The notes: generated from the letters alone by a model not told the origin. Counted from the stretch's first letter, positions 18,777 through 28,227 are shown. The stretch is DNA of 64,000 nt from Candidatus Dechloromonas phosphorivorans (GCA_016714975.1 JADKBR010000015.1:1-64000), one strand, 5' to 3'. Program-made: numbers and translations.

Positions 18777-19094
18777 ATGCACACCCAAACGCGCATCGCG
18801 CACGACGCCCCGTCCCTGCTGACCGTCCAGGCGCCGGAAGACATCGAGTTCCTCGTCAAGGAAAGCGAAGTCCTCACCGGCCGGGCCGGCCGTACCTTCG
18901 TCATCGCCGGCGCCGACTGGCTGGCCTACCGGGTGCATTGGCATCCGATCGGCCTGAAGGTCGAGCGGCTCGATGCCGGGGGCCGGGTCCTGAGCGCCCA
19001 GCACCTGCTGCCCCGGGAGTTCCTCGGGCACAGCCTGATCGAGGCCCTGGCCGCCGGCCAGTTGTTTACCCCGCCGATCCGCCGTCTCGGCTGA
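18777..19094 (+). CDS. Hypothetical ICE protein, 105 residues
   Basis: It begins ten bases after the previous stop, with GAGGAG as the ribosome site. Mixed alpha/beta with no membrane segment (FVIAGADWLAYRVHWHPIGL). It ends just before a GC-rich hairpin leader. No family recognised; retained because of spacing, ribosome site and codon use like its neighbours. Confidence 0.5.
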   Translation: MHTQTRIAHDAPSLLTVQAPEDIEFLVKESEVLTGRAGRTFVIAGADWLAYRVHWHPIGLKVERLDAGGRVLSAQHLLPREFLGHSLIEALAAGQLFTPPIRRLG

Positions 19095-19111
19095 CCGGTC
19101 GTTCTTTCCCC

Positions 19112-19134
19112 CTTGGCGGGTCCGTCCCGCCAGG
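19112..19134 (+). promoter_or_regulatory. Leader hairpin before the GHKL ATPase gene
   Basis: CTTGGCGGG and CCCGCCAGG flank a TCCGT loop, a strong stem 33 bases before the ATG at 19167. There is no T run after it. It may slow ribosomes or stabilise mRNA; similar GC hairpins precede the genes at 17867 and 22081. Confidence 0.4.
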
Positions 19135-19166
19135 GCCGGGTTCCGCCTGCACTCATGGAGCACATC

Positions 19167-20795
19167 ATGCAGATACAGGTTCAAATCAACGAGGAAGGCG
19201 CGCTGCGCAACCAGCGCTATGCCTTCACCGACCGCTTTACGCTCGTCTCCGAGCTGTTGCAGAACGCCCGCCGTGCCGGCGCGATGCGCATCGAGATCCA
19301 TTACGACGCCACCGCGCAGGTGCTGCGGGTGGAAGACGATGGCCGAGGCCTCGATGACTTTCAGAAGCTCTTGAGCTTCCACGAGTCGGGCTGGGATGCG
19401 GCCACCAGTGCCGAGGAGCGCCCTTTCGGGGTGGGCTTCTCGAAGTGCCTGTATGCCGCCACGCGCTGCATCGTCGCCTCAAAGCATCAGCGGGTCGATA
19501 TCGACACCGCGGCGGCGCTGGCCAAGGCGTCCATCGATGTGGAATCCATGACCGAAGCCGTTGCCGGCACCCGGATCGAGCTTCACGGCGTTGACCTGCC
19601 CGACCTGGGCAATCGCATCGAGACCTTGTGTCTGGGTTTTCCGGTGGAGGTGCTGTTCAACGGCAAGCCGCTCTCGCGGCGCTTTGCCGCCGCGAACCTG
19701 GCGACGATGGCCAGCCCGATGGGCGCGGTCCACCTCGCCGGTACGCGGGACGGCAAGTTCAGCTACAACACGATGGTCTTCCTGCAGGGCTTCTGCGTCA
19801 TGAAGCCCAACTACTGCCCGTTCGACGAGGTCAATGTCGTGCACCTGGATTCGCGCCAGTTCATGGCGCGCCTGCCGGATCGCGACAAGTTGATCGACGA
19901 GGACGTACAAAGAAAGCGGATCGATACCGAGTTGAAGGCCTGCTGGCGGCAGACGCTAGAGGTCGCCAAGACCCAGCTTTCGCCCGAACGCTTCGTCGAG
20001 ATCTACTACGCGGCGATGCGCGCCTGGGGTCATGTGGATCTACTGAACGACCTCGACGTGCTGCCCGCCGAATTGTTCGATGAGATCGTCGACTATCCGA
20101 TCCAGGACGACGACCGAAGCTATGTCCGACAAGTTGCCGTAGCCCCCACCCGCCAAGCCGTCGAAAGCGGCGCGGTGACCCTGGTCTCCCTCGACTGGTT
20201 GGACGACGACAACGCGGCGCGCTGGATGCTCGCCCGGGCCAAGGGCTATCTGCTCTTCGACTGGATCGGCCTGAGCTCCGAGCACTGGGCATGGCGCCAC
20301 GTGCGTTTCCTGGACCAGGAAACGGTGCAGGTCGAAGCGGTGTCCGAACAGCTTCGCGTCCAGTTGGAAGGGCGCTGGGTGTGGCCGACGGTGATCCTGT
20401 GCGAGGCCGTGCGCCTGCGCGCCGGCAAGGATGTGGCCGAAATCACCGACGCGGGCGTCTGCCACGGGGATGTCTTGTACATCCCGGCCGGCGAGACCTC
20501 CGGCGAAGCGGTGCGGCAGGCCTCGTCCTTCATCGACGAGAACGACCAGTTCCAAGCTTCGGACCTGGACGCGGACCGCGACGCGCTGGCGGACCTCATC
20601 CGTCGCCTGCGTTCGGTCGATCCGGTGCAGACGCTGGACTCGCTGCTGCAGGAATTGCGGCTGGGCAGGTATCCCCTGCTGCACGGCAAGGCCTTCCAGG
20701 TCACCGTGGGGGTGGGTGCTGCGCCCGGCCATTCGGTGGCCCTGGTTGCCGAAGCGGGTTCTGCCAACACGGGAGCTGGCCATGCAGGATCGTGA
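19167..20795 (+). CDS. GHKL-type (HSP90-like) ATP-binding ICE protein
   Basis: About 542 residues. The N-terminal 130 form a histidine-kinase/HSP90-like ATP pocket: ELLQNARRAGA (N box), VEDDGRGLDDFQ (G1) and GVGFSK (G2). There is no histidine-kinase dimerisation domain and no membrane segment. The remaining 400 residues are unassigned. An ATG at 19155 is possible, but GGAG inside it is ideally placed for ATG 19167. The gene overlaps the next (20782). GHKL proteins couple ATP hydrolysis to conformational change; the partner here is unknown. Confident about the fold, not about the role. Confidence 0.75.
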   Translation: MQIQVQINEEGALRNQRYAFTDRFTLVSELLQNARRAGAMRIEIHYDATAQVLRVEDDGRGLDDFQKLLSFHESGWDAATSAEERPFGVGFSKCLYAATRCIVASKHQRVDIDTAAALAKASIDVESMTEAVAGTRIELHGVDLPDLGNRIETLCLGFPVEVLFNGKPLSRRFAAANLATMASPMGAVHLAGTRDGKFSYNTMVFLQGFCVMKPNYCPFDEVNVVHLDSRQFMARLPDRDKLIDEDVQRKRIDTELKACWRQTLEVAKTQLSPERFVEIYYAAMRAWGHVDLLNDLDVLPAELFDEIVDYPIQDDDRSYVRQVAVAPTRQAVESGAVTLVSLDWLDDDNAARWMLARAKGYLLFDWIGLSSEHWAWRHVRFLDQETVQVEAVSEQLRVQLEGRWVWPTVILCEAVRLRAGKDVAEITDAGVCHGDVLYIPAGETSGEAVRQASSFIDENDQFQASDLDADRDALADLIRRLRSVDPVQTLDSLLQELRLGRYPLLHGKAFQVTVGVGAAPGHSVALVAEAGSANTGAGHAGS

Positions 20796-21792
20796 GTACG
20801 CAGCCCGCATCGAAGCGGTCAAGCAGCGTGCCCATGGCCGGTGGACGGAAATCCTGGCGAGCCTGGGCGTGGATGAACGCATCCTCAAGCGGCGCAACCT
20901 GCCTTGCCCGTTGTGCGGTGGCACGGATCGGTTCCAGTACACCGACAAGTTCGGCGAGGGGAACTACCACTGCCGCCAATGCGGCCCGGGTGGCGGCTTC
21001 AAGTTGCTGCAAGCCGTCATGGGCGTGGACTTCAACACCGCGCTGCGTGACGTCGAGCGCTGCCTGGGGATGATGCCGGTGACGGCACCGTCCCGAAGCT
21101 GCGAGCCTTCGGCCGAGCGCATGAAGAAGCTGGCCCAGCGCATCTGGAACGAGGCCAAAGCGGTAACGGTGGGCGACGAGGTCGATCGCTACCTGAGCGG
21201 CCGGGGTCTCGCCCTGCCGGTGTATCCGAAGGTGCTGCGCTTCCACCCTGCCCTCGGCTATTACCAGAAGGAAGCCGCCGGCAAGTCACGCAAGGTGGCC
21301 GAGTACCCGGCGATGCTCGCCTGCATTCAGGGTGCCGACGGCCACGCCGTGACGCTGCACCGGACCTATCTGCGGGACGGCGGCAAGCTCGCGGCGCTCG
21401 ATGCGAAGAAGGTGCTCTCGGCCGGGATCAACGGCGCCGCGGTCCGCTTGTTCGATGCGACCGAGGAACTGGCGATCAGCGAAGGCATCGAGACCGGCCT
21501 CGCCTTGCATCTGGCGACCGGCAAACCGGTCTGGGCCGGGCTCAACGCCGGCAACCTGGAGAAGCTGTGGCTGCCGGATTCGGTGCGTAAGGTCTGCATC
21601 TATGCCGACAACGACGCCGATGGCGACTTCGCCGGCCAGGCCTTTGCGTTTGCCCTGGCGCGCCGACTGAAGCGGGAAGAGAAAAATAGCGGTCGGCGGC
21701 AGGTGCGGGTGTTCCTGCCCAAGCATGCCGGCACCGATTGGGCCGATGTCTGGCGCCAACGCCTGGAAGCCCAGGCGCCGCGTGCGGCATGA
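20782..21792 (+). CDS. Zinc-ribbon/Toprim primase-like protein
   Basis: 336 residues. An N-terminal zinc ribbon (CPLCGGTDRF and CRQCGPGG, residues about 41-70) is followed by a helical linker. A Toprim domain follows, with AISEGIETGLAL (about residue 233) and CIYADNDADG (about 275). This order is that of P4-alpha/plasmid primases without a fused helicase, which prime the transferred strand or replicate excised elements. The start overlaps the GHKL gene by 14 bases. Family well supported; role on this ICE inferred. Confidence 0.85.
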   Translation: MQDREYAARIEAVKQRAHGRWTEILASLGVDERILKRRNLPCPLCGGTDRFQYTDKFGEGNYHCRQCGPGGGFKLLQAVMGVDFNTALRDVERCLGMMPVTAPSRSCEPSAERMKKLAQRIWNEAKAVTVGDEVDRYLSGRGLALPVYPKVLRFHPALGYYQKEAAGKSRKVAEYPAMLACIQGADGHAVTLHRTYLRDGGKLAALDAKKVLSAGINGAAVRLFDATEELAISEGIETGLALHLATGKPVWAGLNAGNLEKLWLPDSVRKVCIYADNDADGDFAGQAFAFALARRLKREEKNSGRRQVRVFLPKHAGTDWADVWRQRLEAQAPRAA

Positions 21793-22080
21793 ATGTTTGA
21801 TGAGGGGTGCGGCCGGTCGGCTGCACCCGCCTTTTCAGCGGCACTGCATCAGGCGGTGACGGTGAAAAGGCCCCTTTGTTTGCCCCACTGGTAGTTGTCA
21901 CACCAGGCGGCGCCCCCACGGCACCGCAAAGACAGCCCTGGAGTTCCGGCGCGATTTCTCGCGCCCTTTCTGGACCGGCAACCGCCGGTCCGTCATCGAC
22001 CCTGGCGGGGATGCGCTTCCCCCGAGGGGTGATGCCGTCTCCGCTTTTCTTTTCCGAAATTTACCAAGAAGGAGATTGCT
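21793..22080. promoter_or_regulatory. Leader region with third AGCCCTGGAG motif and GC hairpins
   Basis: 288 bases between the primase-like and DUF932 genes. The motif at 21934-21943 matches those at 17518 and 17746. GACCGGCAACCGCCGGTC near 21972-21989 can fold. A strong ribosome site AGAAGGAGA precedes ATG 22081. No gene is seen. Confidence 0.4.
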
Positions 22081-23145
22081 ATGAAAAACGGACGTTCTCT
22101 CGTCAGCCTGGCCCAGGAACTGGAGCGCCAGCTGCATTCGAAGAAGGACTTGGTCCTGCCGTCGACGCTGGTGCGTCATGCCACCGACGATCGGGGGGGC
22201 ACGCGACTCGTCATCGAGGAAGGCGGCAGCCCGGTGCACTACGGTGTCACCCCGCTGGCGCGCCGCCAGTTGGCGGACAAGCTGAAAATCCCGTATGCCT
22301 ATTTCGAGCGCATGCGCGAAGACCAGCCGGCCCTGCTCGACCGCAATGTGAACACCTGGCTGCAAAGCGACGAAGACCGGCGCATGCTGCGCACCCTGGA
22401 CGGTCAGGTGCGCGCCGTGTTGTCGGATCGCTACCGCCGCCTGGACAACTTCGACCTGGCCGAGAGCGTGCTGCCCATCCTGCAGCAACTGCCCGAGGTA
22501 CGCTTCGAGTCGGTCGAACTGACCGAGACGAAGATGTACCTGAAATGCATCACGCCACGCCTGAAGTACGAGATGGCGCCCGGCGATGTGGTGCAGGCCG
22601 GGGTTGTGATCTCGAACTCGGAGGTCGGCCAGGGCACGCTGTCGGTACAGCCGCTGCTGTTCCGGCTGGTGTGCAGCAATGGCTTGATCGCTGCCGACCG
22701 GTCGCTGCGCAAGACCCACGTGGGGCGCGCGCTGGGCACCGAGGATGAACGCATCCAGGTGTACCAGGACGACACCTTGCGCGCCGACGACAAAGCCTTC
22801 TTCCTCAAGGTGCGCGACGTAGTGCAGGCGGCGGTGTCGGAAGCGACCTTCCGCCAGACGGCGCAGAAGATGCAGAAGACGCTCAACATCCCGCTGGTGG
22901 GCGACCCGGTGAAGACGGTCGAGGTGCTGGCCCAGCGCTACACGCTGAACGACAGCGAGCGCGCCGGTGTGCTGCGCCATCTGATCACCGAAGGTCAGTT
23001 GTCGGGCTATGGGCTGGTCAATGCGGTGACGCATTACAGCCAGGAAGTCGAGGACTACGACCGCGCGACGGAGTTTGAAGCACTGGGCGGCCGGCTGATC
23101 GACTTGCCGGCCCATGAGTGGAAAGGCTTGGCGGAAGCGGCCTGA
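22081..23145 (+). CDS. DUF932 phage/plasmid-like protein
   Basis: A 354-residue protein with the DUF932 pattern: an N-terminal region with RAVLSDRYRRLDNFD, a central RLVCSNGLIAADRS segment typical of the family, and a helical C-terminus. DUF932 proteins are common on conjugative elements and phages; their biochemical role is not settled. Excellent ribosome site eight bases upstream. The abundance of leader elements suggests strong expression, perhaps as an early or entry gene (inference). Confidence 0.8.
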   Translation: MKNGRSLVSLAQELERQLHSKKDLVLPSTLVRHATDDRGGTRLVIEEGGSPVHYGVTPLARRQLADKLKIPYAYFERMREDQPALLDRNVNTWLQSDEDRRMLRTLDGQVRAVLSDRYRRLDNFDLAESVLPILQQLPEVRFESVELTETKMYLKCITPRLKYEMAPGDVVQAGVVISNSEVGQGTLSVQPLLFRLVCSNGLIAADRSLRKTHVGRALGTEDERIQVYQDDTLRADDKAFFLKVRDVVQAAVSEATFRQTAQKMQKTLNIPLVGDPVKTVEVLAQRYTLNDSERAGVLRHLITEGQLSGYGLVNAVTHYSQEVEDYDRATEFEALGGRLIDLPAHEWKGLAEAA

Positions 23146-23611
23146 TCCAGTAAATCGCTGAAAGCCGGCCGGGGTATCCGCCCCGGCCCGGCCTTCAGCC
23201 ATTCCAATACCATAATACCGACGGCGCGCTGCCCCAGCATTAGATCGAGTGGCAGCGCACCATCCACCGGCGCAGTAGGCCGGCCTTCGCGCTGAGTAGC
23301 CGCTTTGGCTTCATCGTCGCTCTTGGCCTGATTCGTTGGAATCGTCGCCCTCAACTATGCCCAGTTCGATATGCCAAACAATCCTCCCTGCGGCGGCACT
23401 ATTCCTCAAGCAACAGCTTCAAACGGACCTTGCGTGTGGCAAAAAGAGCCCCGCCCAGGTTTTTCAACAAATGTCCTTGCCATAACACAATACCAATGAC
23501 AATATGCTTTGACTCCCTCTGACCGGGCCATCGCGCCGGATCGCTCATGAGGCTTTCCACCATCGATGCCTGAGGCACCAGCCGCTCCAGGGCCAACCGG
23601 AGACCAGGACC
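23146..23611. other. 466-base stretch with no supported gene
   Basis: It separates DUF932 from the FlhD/FlhC-like genes and presumably carries the promoter of the activator pair. Open frames on either strand here are short and lack family resemblance. No clear terminator or promoter box was identified. Confidence 0.4.
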
Positions 23612-23911
23612 ATGAGTCGCGTGACGCTTACTGATGTCGAATGGATCAACCTGAATGTGCTGGTCGTCATTCGCGCCGGTCTCCAGTATGACCCCGCCTC
23701 GACCTGCTGCAGGTACGGGCTCAATACGGCGCAAGCCAACCATCTTCGAGAACTGAGCCTCGACGAGTTGTGGTCCTTGGTCATCCACGTCGGCGACACG
23801 ACCCTGTTCCCACCGCGCGCCGACCTGGTGACGTTGCTGAGCACGCCGCGAGCATTGGCGGGTCCCATGGCGCTCGTCCATTCCCCCATGCCGATGGAAA
23901 GCCGGCGGTAG
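23612..23911 (+). CDS. FlhD-like activator subunit (SetD/AcaD type)
   Basis: 99 residues, preceded by GGAG/AGGA at suitable spacing. The pattern INLNVLVVIRAGLQYDPAST, then YGLNTAQANHLRELSLDEL, resembles the helical FlhD fold, including the AAR-like LSLDELWSL stretch. Its partner, 12 bases downstream, is FlhC-like, which strongly supports the call. In SXT/R391 and IncA/C elements such heteromeric FlhDC-type proteins (SetDC, AcaDC) switch on excision and transfer genes. Targets here are unknown, possibly the GC leaders upstream. Confidence 0.65.
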   Translation: MSRVTLTDVEWINLNVLVVIRAGLQYDPASTCCRYGLNTAQANHLRELSLDELWSLVIHVGDTTLFPPRADLVTLLSTPRALAGPMALVHSPMPMESRR

Positions 23912-23923
23912 GAACCACTACCC

Positions 23924-24562
23924 ATGCCGACCCGCGGCGACCGGCACCTGCGCGCCATGCAACTGGCGAAGCAGTTGGCGGCGCTTGGCGCACGGCTGAA
24001 GACGATCCACCTCATCACCGGCATCCCGCCGCGCCAGGTGCAGAGCCTCTTCTTCCCCGATGCCCGCACCATCCCGCGCGGACGCGCCCCCGACTCGGCC
24101 GAGTGGTACCACGGCGCCAACCTCATCCTGCGGACCGACGCCTGCCTCATTGGCGCCAGGTACCGCCAGTTGCGCAACCAGGGACTCGCCGCCGGCGAAG
24201 CCCTGGTCTTCGCCTACCGCGCCTACCAGGCCGCCACGCTCCCGCCTTACCGCATCAGCCTGGACCGGGCCTTCAACCTCGTCTCCTATATCGATGGCAT
24301 CTGGCTGGCCAGCGCACCGACGCTGTCCGTGCTGACCTGCCCCGGGTGTGGCTGCGAGTTCATTGCCGCGGTCGGCACCGTGGCGCACCGCGGTGAACCT
24401 TGCCCCTTCTGCAAGCTGCTGGAACGCTTTCACCTGGACCATCGCATCCAAGCGTCTTACCCGGCTCGCCCCGCCCTCGACATGACCGAGCGCCAACTGG
24501 GCATGCTCGCGCTCTTTCACAAACTCAGCCCCGAGGCCGAAGGCGATAGCCCCTCGGAATAG
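23924..24562 (+). CDS. FlhC-family transcriptional activator (SetC/AcaC type)
   Basis: 212 residues. The N-terminal half has the FlhC pattern (RAMQLAKQLAALGARLKTIH, then LITGIPPRQVQSLFFPD), and a C-terminal zinc site is formed by CPGCGCEF and CPFCKL. It follows the FlhD-like gene by 12 bases and precedes the relaxase gene. As in SXT and IncA/C elements, the pair is likely the master activator of conjugation. High confidence in the family; regulon inferred. Confidence 0.85.
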   Translation: MPTRGDRHLRAMQLAKQLAALGARLKTIHLITGIPPRQVQSLFFPDARTIPRGRAPDSAEWYHGANLILRTDACLIGARYRQLRNQGLAAGEALVFAYRAYQAATLPPYRISLDRAFNLVSYIDGIWLASAPTLSVLTCPGCGCEFIAAVGTVAHRGEPCPFCKLLERFHLDHRIQASYPARPALDMTERQLGMLALFHKLSPEAEGDSPSE

Positions 24563-24602
24563 GTCCCGTTTCAGCGCGACAAGCGAGATAGCCGGCCGAA
24601 GA

Positions 24603-26318
24603 ATGCCTACTTCGCATTCTTTCCGGCATCGCCGTACCGCCATGCCCGCCACGCCAACGCCTGTCACTTCCTACCCCGCCTCCGACCCAGGGTTCGCCGC
24701 CGTGCCGGTCGAGGATCTGCTGGCCGGCGAAGCAGACCTGATCGCACGCATCAAGCTGTGTTACGGCATCGACCGGGACAGCTTCGAGCGCGATGTCCTA
24801 ATGCTGGTGCGCCGCTACGCCGCCTGCGTGCATCTGCTGCCGGCGACCGCCGACAACTACTTCAGCAAGCCGGGCGGCCTCTTGCGGCTCGGCCTGGAGA
24901 CCGCGTTCTTCAGCCTGCAAGGCACCGACGCACACATCTTCTCGGGACGGATGAGCATCTCGGCACGCCGCCAACTGGAGCCGCGCTGGCGCCATGCAAC
25001 CTTCATCGCCGGGCTGTGTTGCGAATTGTACCGGCTGATGAGCCATATCATCGTCACCGATGCCGCCGGCGAGGCGTGGCCGGCCTTCCTGCGGCCGCTG
25101 GCCGACTGGCTGGCAACCCGGGGCAGCGAGCGCTATTTCCTGCGCTGGCGGCCCCAAGCCGTCGAGGCGCGCGGCCTGGGCCTGTTCGCCCTGCCCCATG
25201 TGGTGCCGCCCGCGGTGATGGCCGACCTCTCCGAGGGCAACGCAGTCATCGTGCCGCATCTGCTGGCCAGCATCGGCGGCATTCCGGTCTATCGCGACCA
25301 CAACATCCTCGACGAACTGGTCCGCCGCTCGCTGGCGCTGGTCATCGACCGCAACCTGGTCGCCAGCGCCGACCGCTACGGCTCACCGCAATACGGCTCG
25401 CACCTGGAGCGCTACCTGGTCGACGCCCTGCGGCGGCTCACCAGCGGCAACTCGGCCTGGATAGCCAACCGCGAGAAGTCGCGCCTGTGGTTCGGACAGG
25501 ACGGTCTGTTCCTGGTCTGGCCCGGCGCCGCCGAGGATGTCCACCAACTACTCGAAGCCGACCAACTGGCCGGCATCCCCAAGGCGCCCGAGACCATGCT
25601 GGAACTGCTGCTGGCCGCTGGCGTGTTCGAAGCGGCAGCAGCGGGCCGCGCGACTTGGTCCATCCAGCCGCCCGGCGCCAAGGCCCCGCTGGAAGCCGTC
25701 AAGCTCTCGGCCCCGGCCATTCTTCTCGCGGGAATCGATCCGCCACCCGTCGCCTTGCCCCAGGCACTGGAATTCAAGCCGGCGCCGGCGTCTGCGCCAG
25801 TTGCGCCGCAGACGCCTCCATCCATGCCACCGCTGGCACCGGTGAAGAGCGGCACCCAGTTGTCGCTCATTCCGCCGCCCGAGCCGCCCGCCGAGAGTGA
25901 CGTCCGCGTGGCGCCGGTCGAGGAAACACCCGGATCAGCCTCGCCGGAACCGGCGACGACACCGCCGTCGGCGACATTCGCCTTGCAAGCTCCGATGCGT
26001 CTGAACCCGGTCGTGCGCGACGCCCTGGCCGAGGCCGTTCGCACGCTCAACGATGGCATGGGTCCGCCCACCGTCTGCACCGTCGCCCAGGGAGTATTCG
26101 TACCGCTGGAGGAATTCGGGCGGCGCGGCGTCCAGCCATCCCTGGCCATGCGTGCCCTCACCGAGGCGAACATGCTGGTGAAACCCAACCGCAACGGCCC
26201 GCCGACGCTGTCGCGTGAATTCAACGGCAACCCCACCGTCGGCATCGTGCTCGATCCGCGCTGCGTAAGCGGACTCGATCTGGCGGGCTTTGCCGCACCA
26301 CCGGCGGAGGGAAGCTGA
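24603..26318 (+). CDS. traI: MOBH relaxase TraI
   Basis: 571 residues. The N-terminal TraI_2 domain shows PATADNYFSKPGGLLRLGLE and LEPRWRHATFIAGLCCEL, the MOBH signature context, but the usual His-His in the first motif and the His after GGLLR are replaced by Tyr-Phe and Leu. A Pro/Ala-rich linker covers residues 375-460, and a DUF1528-like C-terminus (VRDALAEAVRTLNDG, STAR-like repeats) follows. Relaxases nick oriT and pilot the strand; the coupling-protein gene is next, with TGAGATG spacing. An alternative start is ATG 24642. The missing histidines may mean a divergent subfamily. Confidence 0.8.
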   Translation: MPTSHSFRHRRTAMPATPTPVTSYPASDPGFAAVPVEDLLAGEADLIARIKLCYGIDRDSFERDVLMLVRRYAACVHLLPATADNYFSKPGGLLRLGLETAFFSLQGTDAHIFSGRMSISARRQLEPRWRHATFIAGLCCELYRLMSHIIVTDAAGEAWPAFLRPLADWLATRGSERYFLRWRPQAVEARGLGLFALPHVVPPAVMADLSEGNAVIVPHLLASIGGIPVYRDHNILDELVRRSLALVIDRNLVASADRYGSPQYGSHLERYLVDALRRLTSGNSAWIANREKSRLWFGQDGLFLVWPGAAEDVHQLLEADQLAGIPKAPETMLELLLAAGVFEAAAAGRATWSIQPPGAKAPLEAVKLSAPAILLAGIDPPPVALPQALEFKPAPASAPVAPQTPPSMPPLAPVKSGTQLSLIPPPEPPAESDVRVAPVEETPGSASPEPATTPPSATFALQAPMRLNPVVRDALAEAVRTLNDGMGPPTVCTVAQGVFVPLEEFGRRGVQPSLAMRALTEANMLVKPNRNGPPTLSREFNGNPTVGIVLDPRCVSGLDLAGFAAPPAEGS

Positions 26319-26319
26319 G

Positions 26320-28227
26320 ATGCTGGTACGCCGCTACGAGATGCCCTGGCGCCGCGCCTACGAGGTCTATGCCGGCATCGCCTGGTGGCTGGCGCTGCTC
26401 TATTTCCTGGGGGTAGGCGTAGTCGGCACGCTGCCCCGGCAATTGGCCCTGCCGCTGGCGCTCGTCTGCTTCGCAATGGGCGTGCTGCGGGTGACCCAGG
26501 CCCTGCGCATGCTGGTCTTGCGCGCGTCCCTCGGCGGGCGCGGCATCGAGGTCGTCGGTACCGACGACCTGGCTCGATGGTGCCAGGATCCGGCCTTAGT
26601 GTTCCTGGGCTTCGGCTTCGAATGGCAGCCGGTGCATTCGCAGCGGCTCTACGAACTGTCCAAGGTCGACTACCGGGAGTTCGCCGTATCGCCGCGCCTG
26701 CTGCAACTTTTGGGCTACGACAGCAAGCCCCAGCCGGACGCCGAGATCGGTCTGCCCTATATCCACGGCGTCGAACCGAAGGAAGGCCCGTTGCACCGGC
26801 CGCTGCAGAACTTCGAGGGCGGTACGTTGCTGGTGGGCACCACCCAGTCCGGCAAGGGAGTGGCACTCGCCAACCTGATCACCCAGGCGATCCGGCGCGG
26901 CGACGTGGTGATCGTCATCGATCCGAAGAACAGCCGGCGCCTGAAGCGGGTCGTGGAGCGCGCCTGCGCCGACTACCGCGAGCCGGACACCTTCATGGAA
27001 TTCCACCCGGCCTTTCCGGAGCGGGGGGTACGGCTGGATTTCACCTTCAACTGGCAGAAGCCCACCGAGATCGCCTCGCGTATCCAGTCGATCATGCCGC
27101 CGGACACGGCCGGCGCCTTCTCGGCCTTCGGCTGGGATGCCGTCAATGTCGTGGTGCAGGGCCTGGTCGAGATCGAAGAACGGCCGAACCTGATGAAACT
27201 GACCAAGTACATCGAGGGCGGCATCGAGCCGGTGCTGGAGAACTCGCTGCGCCGCTACTACGACCAGACCCTGGGTGCCGGCTGGCGCGAGTTACCCGAG
27301 ATGAAGAAGCTGCTGCACGATGCCCACCGCGGCAATCTGAAGCGGCCGTCGGAGGCGGCCAGCGCCGACCTCATGGCCTTCGTCGCCTACTACGAGCACC
27401 ACATCGCCCAGAACCAGCGCAACAAGGTGATCGATGCCCAGGTGCGCACCTTCCGCCACAACCGCGAGCACTACCAGAAGATCACCGCCAACCTGCTGCC
27501 CATCCTGTCGATGCTGACCTCGGGCGACCTGGGCCGCAGCCTCTCGCCCGATCCCTTCGATGCGGACGACACGCGGCCCATCATGAACTTCGAGAAGATC
27601 GAGCGCGCCGGCCATGTGCTCTACATGTGCCTCGACTCGCTGCCCGATCCGTCCGTCGCCTCGGCCATCGGCGCCCTGGCACTGGCCGATCAGGCAGCGC
27701 GCGCCGGCATGCGCTACAACCTGGGCGGCTACCGGCGCATCGCGCTGTTCGTCGACGAGGTCTCGAACGTCATCAACCAGCCGCTGATCGAGATCCTCAA
27801 CAAGGGCGCCGAGGGCGGCATCTTCACCACCTGCGCGATGCAGACCCTGGCCGACCTGGCCAGGCGGCTGGGCAGCGAAGACGCGGCGCGCATGGCGCTG
27901 GGCAACCTCAACAACCTGATCGCGCTGCGCACCAAGGACCGGCCGACCCAGGACTTCGTGGTCGAGACCTTCGGCAAGACGGCGATCCATACGGTGCGGG
28001 TGGGCCTGAGCCACGGATCGGATGCCCACCTGGGCGACTTCTCGTCGAGCTATTCCACCCAACTCACCGAGAGCTTCGAGGAGATGGTGCCGGCCGATGT
28101 GCTGGGCAAGCTGCCCAACCTCCAGTACTTCGCCTCGGTGTCGGGCGGCCGGATCATCAAGGGGCGGTTTCCGATCCTCGATCCCGATGCGGATGCGCGC
28201 CGCGCCCCGGGAAAGGCGACCGCATGA
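26320..28227 (+). CDS. traD: Type IV coupling protein TraD
   Basis: 635 residues, with GGAGGGA eight bases before ATG. Two N-terminal membrane helices (residues about 17-35 and 42-62), then a VirD4/TraD motor: Walker A GTTQSGKGVA near residue 178, Walker B-like IALFVDEVSN near 475, and a late RTKDRPTQDF arm. It docks the relaxosome to the mating channel and pumps DNA. The order traI-traD-DUF4400 matches SXT/R391 elements. The stop overlaps the next gene start (ATGA). Confidence 0.9.
   Translation: MLVRRYEMPWRRAYEVYAGIAWWLALLYFLGVGVVGTLPRQLALPLALVCFAMGVLRVTQALRMLVLRASLGGRGIEVVGTDDLARWCQDPALVFLGFGFEWQPVHSQRLYELSKVDYREFAVSPRLLQLLGYDSKPQPDAEIGLPYIHGVEPKEGPLHRPLQNFEGGTLLVGTTQSGKGVALANLITQAIRRGDVVIVIDPKNSRRLKRVVERACADYREPDTFMEFHPAFPERGVRLDFTFNWQKPTEIASRIQSIMPPDTAGAFSAFGWDAVNVVVQGLVEIEERPNLMKLTKYIEGGIEPVLENSLRRYYDQTLGAGWRELPEMKKLLHDAHRGNLKRPSEAASADLMAFVAYYEHHIAQNQRNKVIDAQVRTFRHNREHYQKITANLLPILSMLTSGDLGRSLSPDPFDADDTRPIMNFEKIERAGHVLYMCLDSLPDPSVASAIGALALADQAARAGMRYNLGGYRRIALFVDEVSNVINQPLIEILNKGAEGGIFTTCAMQTLADLARRLGSEDAARMALGNLNNLIALRTKDRPTQDFVVETFGKTAIHTVRVGLSHGSDAHLGDFSSSYSTQLTESFEEMVPADVLGKLPNLQYFASVSGGRIIKGRFPILDPDADARRAPGKATA

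Noticed and set aside
24758..25900. 380-residue plus-strand frame inside traI
   Set aside because: Arg/Pro-rich shadow; the TraI frame carries the recognised MOBH context.
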